Notes: a model not told the origin generated them from the letters alone. A DNA stretch of 64,000 nucleotides from Flavobacterium muglaense (GCF_014305155.1 NZ_JACRUK010000008.1:42713-106712); one strand, 5' to 3'. Numbered from the stretch's first letter, positions 45,001-53,827 are shown. A program made the numbers and translations.

Positions 45001-46233
45001 TCATAAATTAGCTATACTATCTAATTTAAACTTCAAAGGTTCTATTTGTTTCAAAAAACGTTCTTTATTTGCTCCGTACATTGGCTCTCCATTTGGCAAG
45101 TTAAGTTTTAAAGCATCCACTTGCACACCGTTTTTCCAAAAACGATAACATACATGTGGTCCTGTGGCCAGCCCCGTACTTCCTACTCGACCGATCACAT
45201 CTCCTTGATTGACACGCTGCCCTCTACGTACTAAAATCTTTGACATGTGTAAATACTGAGTAGAATAAGTTGCATTGTGTTTTACTTTTACAAAATTACC
45301 ATTCCCCGCAGTATAACCTGCTTGCTCTACCACTCCCGAAGCCGTTGTGGTAATAGGCGTTCCTGTAGGCGCAGCATAATCGGTTCCTTTGTGTGCTTTC
45401 CATCGGTGTTGCACCGGATGAAATCTATTCATTGTGAATCGAGAGGTGATTCGACTAAATTTAATAGGTGTTTTTAGAAAGAAGTTTTTCAATGTTTTCC
45501 CCTCTTCATCATAGTACTCAATTTTACCTGAAGCTTCATTTTGCGCAAATGGGAACGCATAAATAATCTTTCCTTTATACTCAAAAAATGAGGCTTCGAG
45601 TTCCTCAACTCCATCGTAAATAGAATCATTTATGTATCGCTCTGTAAAAGTGATTCCAAATCGATCTCCTTTTTTAAGTTTAAAAAAGTCAATTGACCAC
45701 GAATATATTTTTGTGATTTTATTTGCCAATGCAGCTTCTACCCTAGCATTACCAAGTGTTTCAGACAATGACCCTTTCAAAACTCCTCCTATAGATCTGC
45801 GTCTAATTGTTATGGGTCTTGTTTTTTTATGCGCTACAATAACCGAATCTCTCAAATCAAAAATATAATAATTGATCGCATCCGGCTGGTAAATAAAAAC
45901 CTGTAGTTTGTTTTTTTTATCTTTGGATCTTAACATCGTATAAGGCTTATTAGGTCTTATTACTCGGACATCAAAAGTATCTTTTACACTTTGAACTATC
46001 TCATAAACCTTTCTATCACCAATATTTTGTTTTTCTATAATAGTCCCAAAGGTATCTCCATTCTTTACAGTATCTTGAATGACATTAAAATCAGCATAAT
46101 TAAAACCAAAATCACTCTTTTCTGCAACTGGTTTTACTGCCTTAGACTTCCCTAAAACATCTGATTTGTCGGTCGATTTATTACAAGATAGTACCGTGGC
46201 TAATACTATGATTATGATGAATACTTGCTTCAA
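45001..46233 (-). CDS. M23-family murein metallopeptidase (lipoprotein)
   Basis: 410 residues; the start seems to be TTG at 46233, giving MKQVFIIIIVLATVLSCNKS with a lipobox Cys at residue 17. No ATG precedes the lipobox. The C-terminal LytM/M23 domain has HRWKAHKGTDYAAPTGTPI (first zinc His and Asp), then TQYLHMSKILVRRGQRVNQGDVIGRVGSTGLATGPHVCYRFW (HxH-like site GPHVCYRF). The Cys lies where the canonical HxH has its variable residue and the second His is replaced by Arg (HVCYR), so either the zinc site is altered or the ligand is nearby. It would cut peptidoglycan cross-links or regulate such enzymes in the periplasm. It follows the dioxygenase gene by 31 bases and is probably in its operon. 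Confidence 0.88.
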   Translation of the reverse strand: MKQVFIIIIVLATVLSCNKSTDKSDVLGKSKAVKPVAEKSDFGFNYADFNVIQDTVKNGDTFGTIIEKQNIGDRKVYEIVQSVKDTFDVRVIRPNKPYTMLRSKDKKNKLQVFIYQPDAINYYIFDLRDSVIVAHKKTRPITIRRRSIGGVLKGSLSETLGNARVEAALANKITKIYSWSIDFFKLKKGDRFGITFTERYINDSIYDGVEELEASFFEYKGKIIYAFPFAQNEASGKIEYYDEEGKTLKNFFLKTPIKFSRITSRFTMNRFHPVQHRWKAHKGTDYAAPTGTPITTTASGVVEQAGYTAGNGNFVKVKHNATYSTQYLHMSKILVRRGQRVNQGDVIGRVGSTGLATGPHVCYRFWKNGVQVDALKLNLPNGEPMYGANKERFLKQIEPLKFKLDSIANL

Positions 46234-46264
46234 ACTGTATTTTTTTTTCTAATTTAACTTACTT

Positions 46265-47194
46265 TTATAAACCCCAATTAACCAATTCATCTTCGCTCCA
46301 TAGCTCTGGAAAAAAGATTCTTCTTTGGTATTTTGGATGCATGTATTTTTTCCAGTCACTACCTCCAGTAGCTTCACCATCTCCTTTACCGCTTTGATCA
46401 ATGTATTTTATAGCAACGTTTAAATGCTGCATCACCCAAGTAATATTTACGGTATGATCAAAATGACGCATGGCTTTTACCAGTTCTGGATTTTTTTGAT
46501 CTGAATCTGGAAGCTGTTTGAACTTTTGCCAAATATTAATAGAATTGTATTTTTCCATGTGTTTTAAAAACACTTCTTTGTACTTGTGCTCAAACTCTTC
46601 TAACAGGTACGATTTTTTTCCAGTATTGTAATCCTTACCTGCTGCTTGCCAGTACAAATGCTCAAAAGCATTTTCATAAGGTGTATTCCTGTCGATCTTG
46701 CTTCTAAAACGATTATCAATTAGATTTATCAAATCAGTCGAAGTAAACTCAATCAATCTATATTGCGCACTTTGAAACCCACTTGCAGGAGTCAAGGTGT
46801 TTCTAAATTTCATGTACTGCTCCACTTCCATTCCTTCCTCCATAATACTAAAAGAAGTGGTTAGCATGTCAAAGTAGCGCGTCACACGCATTAATCTTTC
46901 GGTAAAGAACGAAGTTTGTATGTTTTCGCAATGACAGATTTGTTGCATTTCCCAAAGAATCATCTTAAAGATGAGCTCGTTTACTTGATGGTACATGATA
47001 AAAACCATTTCATCCGGAAGCGTAGTCCTTTGCGTTTGCAAACTTAAAAGCGCATCCGTTTGTATATAATCCCAATATGTTATTGGTTTTGACCAAAGTA
47101 AACCCTCAAGTTGCGTTTCGGTTTTTTGATTTATTGCATCGTATTTAAGCTCAATTTCTTTTAAAATAGCTTCTTTACTGTCATTAATGTTCAT
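46265..47194 (-). CDS. Tryptophan 2,3-dioxygenase family protein
   Basis: 309 residues, TDO family. Matches include MYHQVNELIFKMILWEM, the substrate Arg in YMKFRNTLTPASGFQSAQYRLIEF and a C-terminal ATGGSDWKKYM corresponding to GTGGS. MQHLNVAIKYI offers the likely heme His. In typical TDOs the first helix reads HDEM with an active-site His; here it reads LPDEM, so that His is replaced by Pro. IDO enzymes also lack it, so activity is still possible. It would open the indole ring of tryptophan to N-formylkynurenine. The ATG overlaps the stop of the DUF3108 gene by one base, showing coupling. kynA is the usual symbol but is not assigned because of this change. Confidence 0.85.
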   Translation of the reverse strand: MNINDSKEAILKEIELKYDAINQKTETQLEGLLWSKPITYWDYIQTDALLSLQTQRTTLPDEMVFIMYHQVNELIFKMILWEMQQICHCENIQTSFFTERLMRVTRYFDMLTTSFSIMEEGMEVEQYMKFRNTLTPASGFQSAQYRLIEFTSTDLINLIDNRFRSKIDRNTPYENAFEHLYWQAAGKDYNTGKKSYLLEEFEHKYKEVFLKHMEKYNSINIWQKFKQLPDSDQKNPELVKAMRHFDHTVNITWVMQHLNVAIKYIDQSGKGDGEATGGSDWKKYMHPKYQRRIFFPELWSEDELVNWGL

Positions 47195-47964
47195 TATTTT
47201 TTTATTTTAAACGAATTGCTTAATCCTTTAAATGCATCTAAATCTGCTTTGATGGACCCTACAGCCAATTCTGCTTTAATACGAAGAGGCAATCTATTCG
47301 CATCATCCGAAATCCATACCGTTACACTTTCTTGTTCTTTAAAAACGCGGCCCGATTGAACCATTGGCCTAAACACCATAGAAGACACAACCCCAAATTT
47401 AGTTGTAATATCTTGACGACCTATAAACTTTAACTTAAATTTTGTGGTTTCATCATCAAAAAACATATCAATACTAATAGATTCGCCTGGATTGATTTTG
47501 TCAATGGTAGGATAATTTCTTAAATAATAAAATGCCGATAAGATATCTTGACTGTTTTTTGGGATAACAAATGTTTTCTCGCTCTTGTTTTTGTAGTCTT
47601 TTACTAAAATCCTATTGGCAGATTGATTAAAGAATCCCTCTTGATTTTTAGTATAACCGCCTTCATCTATCTTCCTTACAAATTGCAATGGGTTTCCGCT
47701 TTCCTTATCAATGTAACTTTCATATTGATCATCGACTTTAAAGAAAAAACGAGACATACCAGTGGTATATCCTTTACCTATAACATGAAAAGCTTTTTTA
47801 TTGTTTACAGTAGCGTCCTGTACTTCAAGTGTAGCGTAACCCGCGTTTACAAAACCATAATGAATGCGAAATTTAAACCATTCTCCCACATCGTAGGCAT
47901 CATCATTACGTGAATCAAAACTCACAGTTAGTATCAATATTAAGATCAGTAGTATCTTTTTCAT
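47194..47964 (-). CDS. DUF3108 periplasmic protein
   Basis: 256 residues. Signal peptide MKKILLILILILTVSFDSRND, then the DUF3108 pattern GEWFKFRIHYGFVNAGYATLEV, KGYTTGMSRFFFKVDDQYESY, YLRNYPTIDKINPGESISIDMFFDDET and VTVWISDDANRLPLRIKAELAVGSIKADL. The fold is a beta-barrel-like clam suggested for lipid or outer-membrane handling; the role is not settled. It is the first gene of an operon with the dioxygenase and M23 peptidase genes and has a good promoter. Confidence 0.88.
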   Translation of the reverse strand: MKKILLILILILTVSFDSRNDDAYDVGEWFKFRIHYGFVNAGYATLEVQDATVNNKKAFHVIGKGYTTGMSRFFFKVDDQYESYIDKESGNPLQFVRKIDEGGYTKNQEGFFNQSANRILVKDYKNKSEKTFVIPKNSQDILSAFYYLRNYPTIDKINPGESISIDMFFDDETTKFKLKFIGRQDITTKFGVVSSMVFRPMVQSGRVFKEQESVTVWISDDANRLPLRIKAELAVGSIKADLDAFKGLSNSFKIKK

Positions 47965-48010
47965 AATTTACTTTTTATCTATTTATTGATTGGAAATGCA
48001 AATTTTGTTC

Positions 48011-48041
48011 CAAATATATCAAAACAAAAAAACTCAGTCAA
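48011..48041 (-). promoter_or_regulatory. Promoter of the DUF3108-dioxygenase-peptidase operon
   Basis: Minus-strand TTG (48041-48039), a 20-base spacer and TATATTTG (48018 down to 48011) fit the Bacteroidota consensus, 47 bases before the ATG. The -33 element lies inside the hairpin at 48028-48058. Confidence 0.6.
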
Positions 48042-48060
48042 ATAATGACTGAGTTTTTAT
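48028..48060. terminator. Hairpin between hppD and the DUF3108 operon
   Basis: A perfect 13-bp stem AAAAACTCAGTCA (48028-48040) with TGACTGAGTTTTT (48046-48058) and loop AATAA. It would end the hppD transcript on the minus strand, though it is about 200 bases after the hppD stop. Confidence 0.75.
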
Positions 48061-48256
48061 GCTATTAACTAACCAAAAAACTATAAATTATGAAATTTAT
48101 ATCAAATCGGAAGGAAACCACCCCTTCCATTTTGCGACTGCAAAGGTAGAGAACAAATCGAGTTCTTTCTACTAAAAAAAAAGTTTAACAAAACATTGAT
48201 ATAATCCCAAATGGTTCCACGGTTATTTTTTCACATAATGTAAAAAAAAGCAGCTT

Positions 48257-49417
48257 TTATAGCGTTCCTCGCAATTCCTGTTCTCTCTCTATTGATTCGA
48301 ATAAAGCCTTGAAGTTACCAGCACCAAAGCCTTTAGCTCCCATTCTTTGAATTATTTCAAAAAACAAGGTTGGTCTATCTTGCACTGGTTTAGTGAATAT
48401 TTGCAATAAATACCCATCTTCATCAGCATCTACCATAATGGCTAATTTTTCGATCTCGTTGATATCTTCTTTCATCATGCCCATGTGCTCTCCTAAGCGT
48501 TCTGGGATTGCTTGGTAGTACGTATGTGGCGGCGCTGATAAAAACTCCACTCCTCTTGCTCTTAATTGACTTACGGTTTTAATAATATCATCTGTAGCAA
48601 TGGCAATGTGCTGTATTCCTGGTCCTCCGTAGAAGTCTAAATATTCTTCAATTTGTGATTTTTTCTTTCCTTCGGCTGGTTCGTTGATTGGAAATTTGAT
48701 TCTACCATTTCCGTTTGACATTACTTTACTCATTAATGCCGAATACTCTGTTGTGATTTGTTTATCATCAAAAGACAAGAAGTTTACAAACCCCATTACT
48801 TCTTCGTAGAACTTCACCCAAGTATTCATCTCGTTCCAACCTACATTTCCTACCATGTGGTCGATGTATTTCAATCCTGTTGCTTCTGGATTATAATCCG
48901 ATTTCCATTCTTTATACCCTGGCAAGAAAACACCATTGTAGTTTTTACGTTCTACAAAAATGTGCACTGTTTCTCCATACGTATAAATTCCAGAACGCAC
49001 TACTTCACCGTGCTCGTCTTTTTCTACTGTTGGTTCCATAAAAGAACGCGCGCCACGTTTCATCGTTTCTTCGTAAGCAGATGTAGCGTCTTCAACCCAT
49101 AGGGCTGCTACTTTTACTCCGTCACCATGTTTTTTAAGGTGCTCATGAATAGGAGAATCTTGTGTTAATGGAGTTGTTAACACAATGCGTATTTTATCTT
49201 GCTTCAAGACATAAGAGGTTCTGTCTCTTACTCCAGTTTCTAGTCCGGCATACGCCAATGATTGGTAACCAAAAGCGGTTTTATAATAATGTGCGGATTG
49301 TTTTGCGTTTCCTACGTAGAATTCTACATAATCTGTTCCTAATAACGGAAGGAAATCTTGTGCTCCTTCAAATATTTTCTCTAATCCGTATTCTACTGAT
49401 TTTACTTCTTTTGCCAT
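48257..49417 (-). CDS. hppD: 4-hydroxyphenylpyruvate dioxygenase
   Basis: 386 residues with two VOC domains. Iron ligands fit the C-terminal domain: His in YIDHMVGNV, His in GIQHIAIATDDI and Glu in LFFEIIQRMGAKGFGAGNFKALFES, the classic HPPD end. It turns 4-hydroxyphenylpyruvate into homogentisate in tyrosine breakdown, in the cytosol. The homogentisate dioxygenase gene lies upstream on the same strand, 209 bases away, so the next pathway step is encoded next door. Confidence 0.96.
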   Translation of the reverse strand: MAKEVKSVEYGLEKIFEGAQDFLPLLGTDYVEFYVGNAKQSAHYYKTAFGYQSLAYAGLETGVRDRTSYVLKQDKIRIVLTTPLTQDSPIHEHLKKHGDGVKVAALWVEDATSAYEETMKRGARSFMEPTVEKDEHGEVVRSGIYTYGETVHIFVERKNYNGVFLPGYKEWKSDYNPEATGLKYIDHMVGNVGWNEMNTWVKFYEEVMGFVNFLSFDDKQITTEYSALMSKVMSNGNGRIKFPINEPAEGKKKSQIEEYLDFYGGPGIQHIAIATDDIIKTVSQLRARGVEFLSAPPHTYYQAIPERLGEHMGMMKEDINEIEKLAIMVDADEDGYLLQIFTKPVQDRPTLFFEIIQRMGAKGFGAGNFKALFESIEREQELRGTL

Positions 49418-49450
49418 TGTGTTTATTTTTTATGTGAAACCTAATTTTGG

Positions 49451-49493
49451 AACGCAGATAATGCGGATCAAACTGATTTTCACTGATTTTTTC
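49451..49493 (-). repeat. Degenerate dispersed repeat (GATTTTCACTG family), copy 1
   Basis: AACGCAGATAATGCGGATCA... to CTGATTTTCACTGATTTTTT resembles 55671-55708, sharing the exact 11-mer GATTTTCACTG and spaced matches before it. Sequences of this kind are scattered in many flavobacterial genomes, as I remember; role unknown. Confidence 0.5.
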
Positions 49494-49527
49494 TAAATTA
49501 AAATTTGTGCATTAATTACACTTAACG

Positions 49528-49610
49528 CTAGCCCTGATGGTAGCGGCATCCTTTATGTTTTTTCTTTAAAAACATAAAGATATAGCGAACAGCAGGAAAT
49601 AGCTCCCGCC
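49528..49610 (+). repeat. Dispersed structured repeat, copy 3 (hmgA-hppD gap)
   Basis: CTAGCCCTGATGGTAGCGGCATC, then a perfect 12-bp stem (49551-49562 with 49568-49579) with loop TCTTT (49563-49567), then GATATAGCGAACAGCAGG and AAATAGCTCC. The loop equals that of copy 1, but the stem sequence differs (CTTTATG against CTTTTCC), so pairing is kept by matched changes. Here the element is antisense to the flanking genes. Confidence 0.7.
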
Positions 49611-49626
49611 TCTACTCAGGAAATTG

Positions 49627-50784
49627 TTACTCTACCCAAGATTTGTAGTACTGACCATCGTCCAGCCCCATAGCCTCCTCGGTAACCATTAAAGGACGAA
49701 ATGTATCGACCATGACAGCCAATTCCTCCGTACCGGTGTGGCCAAGACTGCGCTCCATTGCTCCTGGCGCTGGTCCATGCGGAATCCCTTTGGGGTGCAA
49801 TGTGATGTGTCCTTGCTCGATATTATTACGGCTCATGAAATCGCCATCTACGTAATAAAGTACTTCATCACTATCAATATTACTGTGATTGTACGGTGCT
49901 GGAACAGATTTTGGGTGGTAATCGTACAGTCTTGGCACGAATGAACAGACTACAAAAGTTGCCGTCTCAAACGTTTGGTGGACTGGTGGCGGTTGGTGAA
50001 CGCGTCCAGTTATAGGTTCGAAATTGTGAATGCTAAATCCGTATGGAAAATTGTATCCGTCCCAACCTATGACGTCAAAAGGATGCGTAGCATAAACCAC
50101 TTCGTGCATCATTCCTTCTTTTTTGATTTTGATTAAAAAGTCGCCTTTTTCATCGTGGGTTTCTAATTCATTTGGCAAGATAAAATCGCGTTCGCAAAAC
50201 GGCGAATGCTCTAAATGTTGACCCGACTCGTTTTTATAGCGTTTTGGAGTATAAAAAGGAGCAAACGACTCGACGTAAAACAAGCGATTATCCTCAGTGT
50301 CAAACTGAATTTGGTAAATGATTCCGCGTGGGATAATCAGGTAATCGCCGTATTCAAACGGGATATTCCCTAACATAGTGCGTAGTTTCCCTTTTCCTTT
50401 ATGGATGAAAATCATCTCATCGGCATCGGCATTTTTATAGAAATATTCGGTTAGTGATTTTCTAGGTGCAGCAAGACCTATGGCACAGTCTTTATTGACT
50501 AACATGGGTTTGCGGCTTTCTAAGAAATCGTCGGCTGGTTTTAACTCAAATCCTTTTAATAATAAGGATTTAATGTTTTTTCCAATAGCGATTTTTGGTT
50601 CTACCGAATACGACTTTAAGATTTCTTTGACCTGAGTGGGCCTGTGTACATGATATGACAATGACGCGTGGCCATGAAAACCTTCGGTACCAAACAGCTG
50701 TTCGTAGTAAAAACCACCATTGGGTTTTTCAAACTGTACGTGTCTTTTTTGAGGGAATGTCCCTAGTTTATGATATAATGGCAT
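49627..50784 (-). CDS. hmgA: Homogentisate 1,2-dioxygenase
   Basis: 385 residues. It begins MPLYHKLGTFPQKRHVQF, as bacterial HGDs do. The cupin iron site is in PPPVHQTFETATFVVCSFVPR and HPKGIPHGPAPGAMERSLG, with an acidic residue in between. It opens the homogentisate ring to maleylacetoacetate. With hppD downstream it forms the core of tyrosine/phenylalanine catabolism. Fumarylacetoacetase is not in the window. The gap to hppD holds two repeat elements, so read-through is uncertain. Confidence 0.95.
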   Translation of the reverse strand: MPLYHKLGTFPQKRHVQFEKPNGGFYYEQLFGTEGFHGHASLSYHVHRPTQVKEILKSYSVEPKIAIGKNIKSLLLKGFELKPADDFLESRKPMLVNKDCAIGLAAPRKSLTEYFYKNADADEMIFIHKGKGKLRTMLGNIPFEYGDYLIIPRGIIYQIQFDTEDNRLFYVESFAPFYTPKRYKNESGQHLEHSPFCERDFILPNELETHDEKGDFLIKIKKEGMMHEVVYATHPFDVIGWDGYNFPYGFSIHNFEPITGRVHQPPPVHQTFETATFVVCSFVPRLYDYHPKSVPAPYNHSNIDSDEVLYYVDGDFMSRNNIEQGHITLHPKGIPHGPAPGAMERSLGHTGTEELAVMVDTFRPLMVTEEAMGLDDGQYYKSWVE

Positions 50785-50968
50785 GTTTTTTTTGTTTAAA
50801 AGTGTAATTAAATAAAGCGATAAAGGCTTTGTAATTTGTTATTCTAAATCAAAAAAAAGTGCCCTATTCAGGATTTCTCTTGATAAGGAATTGCAAATAT
50901 TCTAATAAACCGGTCCATTTTGTTTTCATTATAACAAATATCGGAATTATTATTGAAATAGATTATAT

Positions 50969-53254
50969 TTAAAATAAAAAACCAATGGTAAACCAAGTAT
51001 AGCCCTTGGCGTTTTCTGGCGACCATGAATATTTAACTTCTAGCGGACCAACAACAGTTTCTAAACCATAACCTACTGCATAGCCCGAATATTTAGGTAT
51101 CGACACCCAATCAACTGATTCGAAAATGTTATTTCCTACGTTTGCAAAATTGGCTGAAAAGTTCAAATGGTTCTTTTTATAAAACTCGTAATCGATGGTT
51201 CCCGTGGATTTTATATAACTATTCCCGCTCACGCTAAGAAAATCATACCCATAGAATGACCTGAAATTATTGACGGGATGAAAACCATAACCACCTAAAA
51301 CAAAATTAAAGAAGGGAACACTTTCATTGCCAAATGAAAAACCAGCTTCGGTTTGAATTTTTAAAGTCGCATTTTTAAACAAGCGCGCAACAGCTCCAAA
51401 GTCGGCTTTTGCAATTGTAAATGGTTTGAATTTATTGGTATAATCCGATGATTGAAAGTACGAATGAATATCTCCGGAGAAATACCACCCTTTTCTAGGG
51501 AAATCCTTATTGTCAAAAGAGTCATAACGCATGTACCCAAACCCACTAAAATAACTACTTTTGTCAATTATAGGGTTTGCATTTGCAATAGTGGTCGATT
51601 TTATTTTTAAATATTTATACTCTACTCCACCACCTATTAAAAATTTCTGAACAAATAAAGATTGAAAATAAGCTTGACTACTTAGATCTGAAAAATCGAC
51701 AAAAATGGAATTTATTCCTAAAGCAACATAATCTAAACCGCTCACTTCGCCCGGCAGATTACGACTGAACTGATTAAAATTAGACTTAAACCCTAAACTT
51801 AAATTGTAACCATTCTCTACATAATAATCTAAGTCATACCTGAAATTATCACCCAAAACGATATCTAAAGAAGCGATATCATTCTTGAACAATGTTTTTT
51901 TACGAGTGAAATTAACTAAAACACCACTTTTATACAAATCGTCATAATGCAACCCAAACTTCAAATAGGTTTTTATTGGGTTTTCTCGCAAATTCAGGTT
52001 TAGATCATCTCCTCCATTATTTGGTTCGAACGCATAATTGATTACACTAAAGTTATTTGTAGCATTGATATTATTGATTCCTTTTTGTAATTGTTGATAG
52101 GTTATTGTTGATCCTGCTTTAAAACGAAGCTTTCCTAAAACGTAATCTTTGGTAAAATTATCCAACTCATTGCTGTTGACATTTCGTATTTGTAGCGTAT
52201 CTGATGCGATTTTCAACTTTGGTTTAGTGTAAAAATGAGTTCCTTCTCCCAGCACTTTTATTTTTTCATAGACCGCAAAAGTTGCATCTTCTCCCTTTTT
52301 AATAATCTCTGTTCCCTTGTCAAATGAAATCACACCATAATCCTTAATGTCTGGTTTAATGTAGATGTCTGTTTTCTCGATATTCAGTTTCATTTTTTCT
52401 ATCGAATGCAAATTAGTGATCTGCACCAAGATTTTAGTGGCGTCTTTCAGGGATTTTCTATCGCGCAAATCATCTTGCACATCGACACCAATAATGATAT
52501 CAGCACCTAATTTCCTGATTTCATCTATTGGATAATTATTTATTACTCCACCATCTACTAGCAGTTGCCCATCAATTTCGACAGGCGAGAACAACGATGG
52601 AAATGCCGAACTTGCAATCATTGCCAGAGCCAGATTACCCTTGTCTAATATCACTTGCTTACCCGTTTCAATATTAGAACCAATGCATAAAAACGGAATA
52701 GGCAATTGATTAAAATCGCGTACATGCCTCACATTTCTTGTAATATTACTTAGTAAGTTAAAATTGTACATCCCCTTAGAGAGTGCCTCAGGAATCCCTA
52801 TTCTAAAACGATCAAAAGGCAGCACTACGGCATACAATTCGTCATTTCTTTTTTCATAAAAATTCTTAGAAGATCGAGGTATAAAGTCATTAATTAAATC
52901 ATCAAAATTTGTTGTTTGAAAAATAGAATCAATCTGTGCCGCATTGTAACCAGAGGCATACAAGCCTCCTACAACTGATCCCATACTGGTTCCGCCTATA
53001 AAATCAATTTTCACACCCGCTTCTTCCAATACTTTTAATACACCTATGTGAGCAAAACCTTTTGCACCTCCTCCACTTAAAACCAGACCTACTTTTGGAC
53101 GATGCTGTATTGCTGTTTTAACAGTGTCTTGAGAAAATGAATTTTGTGAAAAGCCAAATAAAAAAAACAAAAACCATCCTCCAAAACCAAAAGAGGCATT
53201 AGCAACAAATTTTTTTTGAAAAATATTCGAATAACACAATTGAATTTGGCTCAT
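50969..53254 (-). CDS. Patatin-like phospholipase with Omp85-type outer-membrane barrel
   Basis: 761 residues. A hydrophobic N-terminus (FGGWFLFFLFGFSQNSFSQ, residues about 24-42) acts as a signal. The patatin domain (about 50-320) has the oxyanion GLVLSGGGAKGFAHIG, nucleophile Ser in GGTSMGSVVGGLYASG and the dyad Asp in LLVDGGVINNYP. A POTRA-like stretch (about 340-420) leads into a 16-strand-type barrel ending in YTWFTIGFLF, with terminal Phe. This is the layout of type Vd (PlpD-like) autotransporters, in which the barrel exports the lipase, though surface release is not certain. It likely hydrolyses phospholipids. Confidence 0.88.
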   Translation of the reverse strand: MSQIQLCYSNIFQKKFVANASFGFGGWFLFFLFGFSQNSFSQDTVKTAIQHRPKVGLVLSGGGAKGFAHIGVLKVLEEAGVKIDFIGGTSMGSVVGGLYASGYNAAQIDSIFQTTNFDDLINDFIPRSSKNFYEKRNDELYAVVLPFDRFRIGIPEALSKGMYNFNLLSNITRNVRHVRDFNQLPIPFLCIGSNIETGKQVILDKGNLALAMIASSAFPSLFSPVEIDGQLLVDGGVINNYPIDEIRKLGADIIIGVDVQDDLRDRKSLKDATKILVQITNLHSIEKMKLNIEKTDIYIKPDIKDYGVISFDKGTEIIKKGEDATFAVYEKIKVLGEGTHFYTKPKLKIASDTLQIRNVNSNELDNFTKDYVLGKLRFKAGSTITYQQLQKGINNINATNNFSVINYAFEPNNGGDDLNLNLRENPIKTYLKFGLHYDDLYKSGVLVNFTRKKTLFKNDIASLDIVLGDNFRYDLDYYVENGYNLSLGFKSNFNQFSRNLPGEVSGLDYVALGINSIFVDFSDLSSQAYFQSLFVQKFLIGGGVEYKYLKIKSTTIANANPIIDKSSYFSGFGYMRYDSFDNKDFPRKGWYFSGDIHSYFQSSDYTNKFKPFTIAKADFGAVARLFKNATLKIQTEAGFSFGNESVPFFNFVLGGYGFHPVNNFRSFYGYDFLSVSGNSYIKSTGTIDYEFYKKNHLNFSANFANVGNNIFESVDWVSIPKYSGYAVGYGLETVVGPLEVKYSWSPENAKGYTWFTIGFLF

Positions 53255-53326
53255 ATATAATTTTGAATCAATTTAGTAAAAATCAGTATTGTTACTGAAA
53301 TCTAAATATTAGTATGCTTAAAAAAA

Positions 53327-53827
53327 CTATTTTTTTGCTAATAGTAATTTGTTGTTTTTATCAAATTTCCAAATATCAACATGCCATCGGGCTCCAGCTT
53401 GACAAGAGGACTGCATGGTTTTGTTTTTTTTATCAATTTTAATATCACAAAACTCGTCACAATTTGGATTATAAACAGAGGGGATTTGCAACAATTTAAA
53501 TTGCTCATTAATCCTTTCATACAAAAATATTTGGTAAATGGTATACACACCCATTCCGTCATCCGTTCTGTAACATGCAAAATCTTGGTACCCATCAAAA
53601 TTGTAATCTGCTACTTCCAAATGCATTTCCTTACCGGTTATCGAAGTTTGAATGCTATCAATTATTTGTGTTTTATGATTTTTTGAAGTACTAATTTCAA
53701 TTTTTTCAAAATTATTAACTGGCTTTATTAGAATTTGTATTTTATTTTTTTGATGAAATGTAATACTTTTTTTACTGTAACAATAAAACGAAAAAAACAG
53801 AAAACTAAATAAAAATAACGATTTCAT
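53327..53827 (-). CDS. Exported protein of XAC2610 type, unknown function
   Basis: 166 residues from ATG 53827 (MKSLFLFSFLFFSFYCYS, signal peptide). A frame 12 codons longer overlaps uvrC and is not chosen. The mature part has LEVADYNFDGYQDFACYRTDDGMGVYTIYQIFLY, an FG-GAP/EF-hand-like Asp-rich loop, and two Cys pairs (NPNCDEFCDIKI). This resembles the XAC2610-related family of periplasmic proteins with no settled role. It begins 4 bases after the uvrC stop and is probably read through from uvrC. Confidence 0.75.
   Translation of the reverse strand: MKSLFLFSFLFFSFYCYSKKSITFHQKNKIQILIKPVNNFEKIEISTSKNHKTQIIDSIQTSITGKEMHLEVADYNFDGYQDFACYRTDDGMGVYTIYQIFLYERINEQFKLLQIPSVYNPNCDEFCDIKIDKKNKTMQSSCQAGARWHVDIWKFDKNNKLLLAKK

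Noticed and set aside
48758..49102. 114-codon frame opposite hppD
   Set aside because: Antisense to conserved VOC-domain sequence; no independent evidence.
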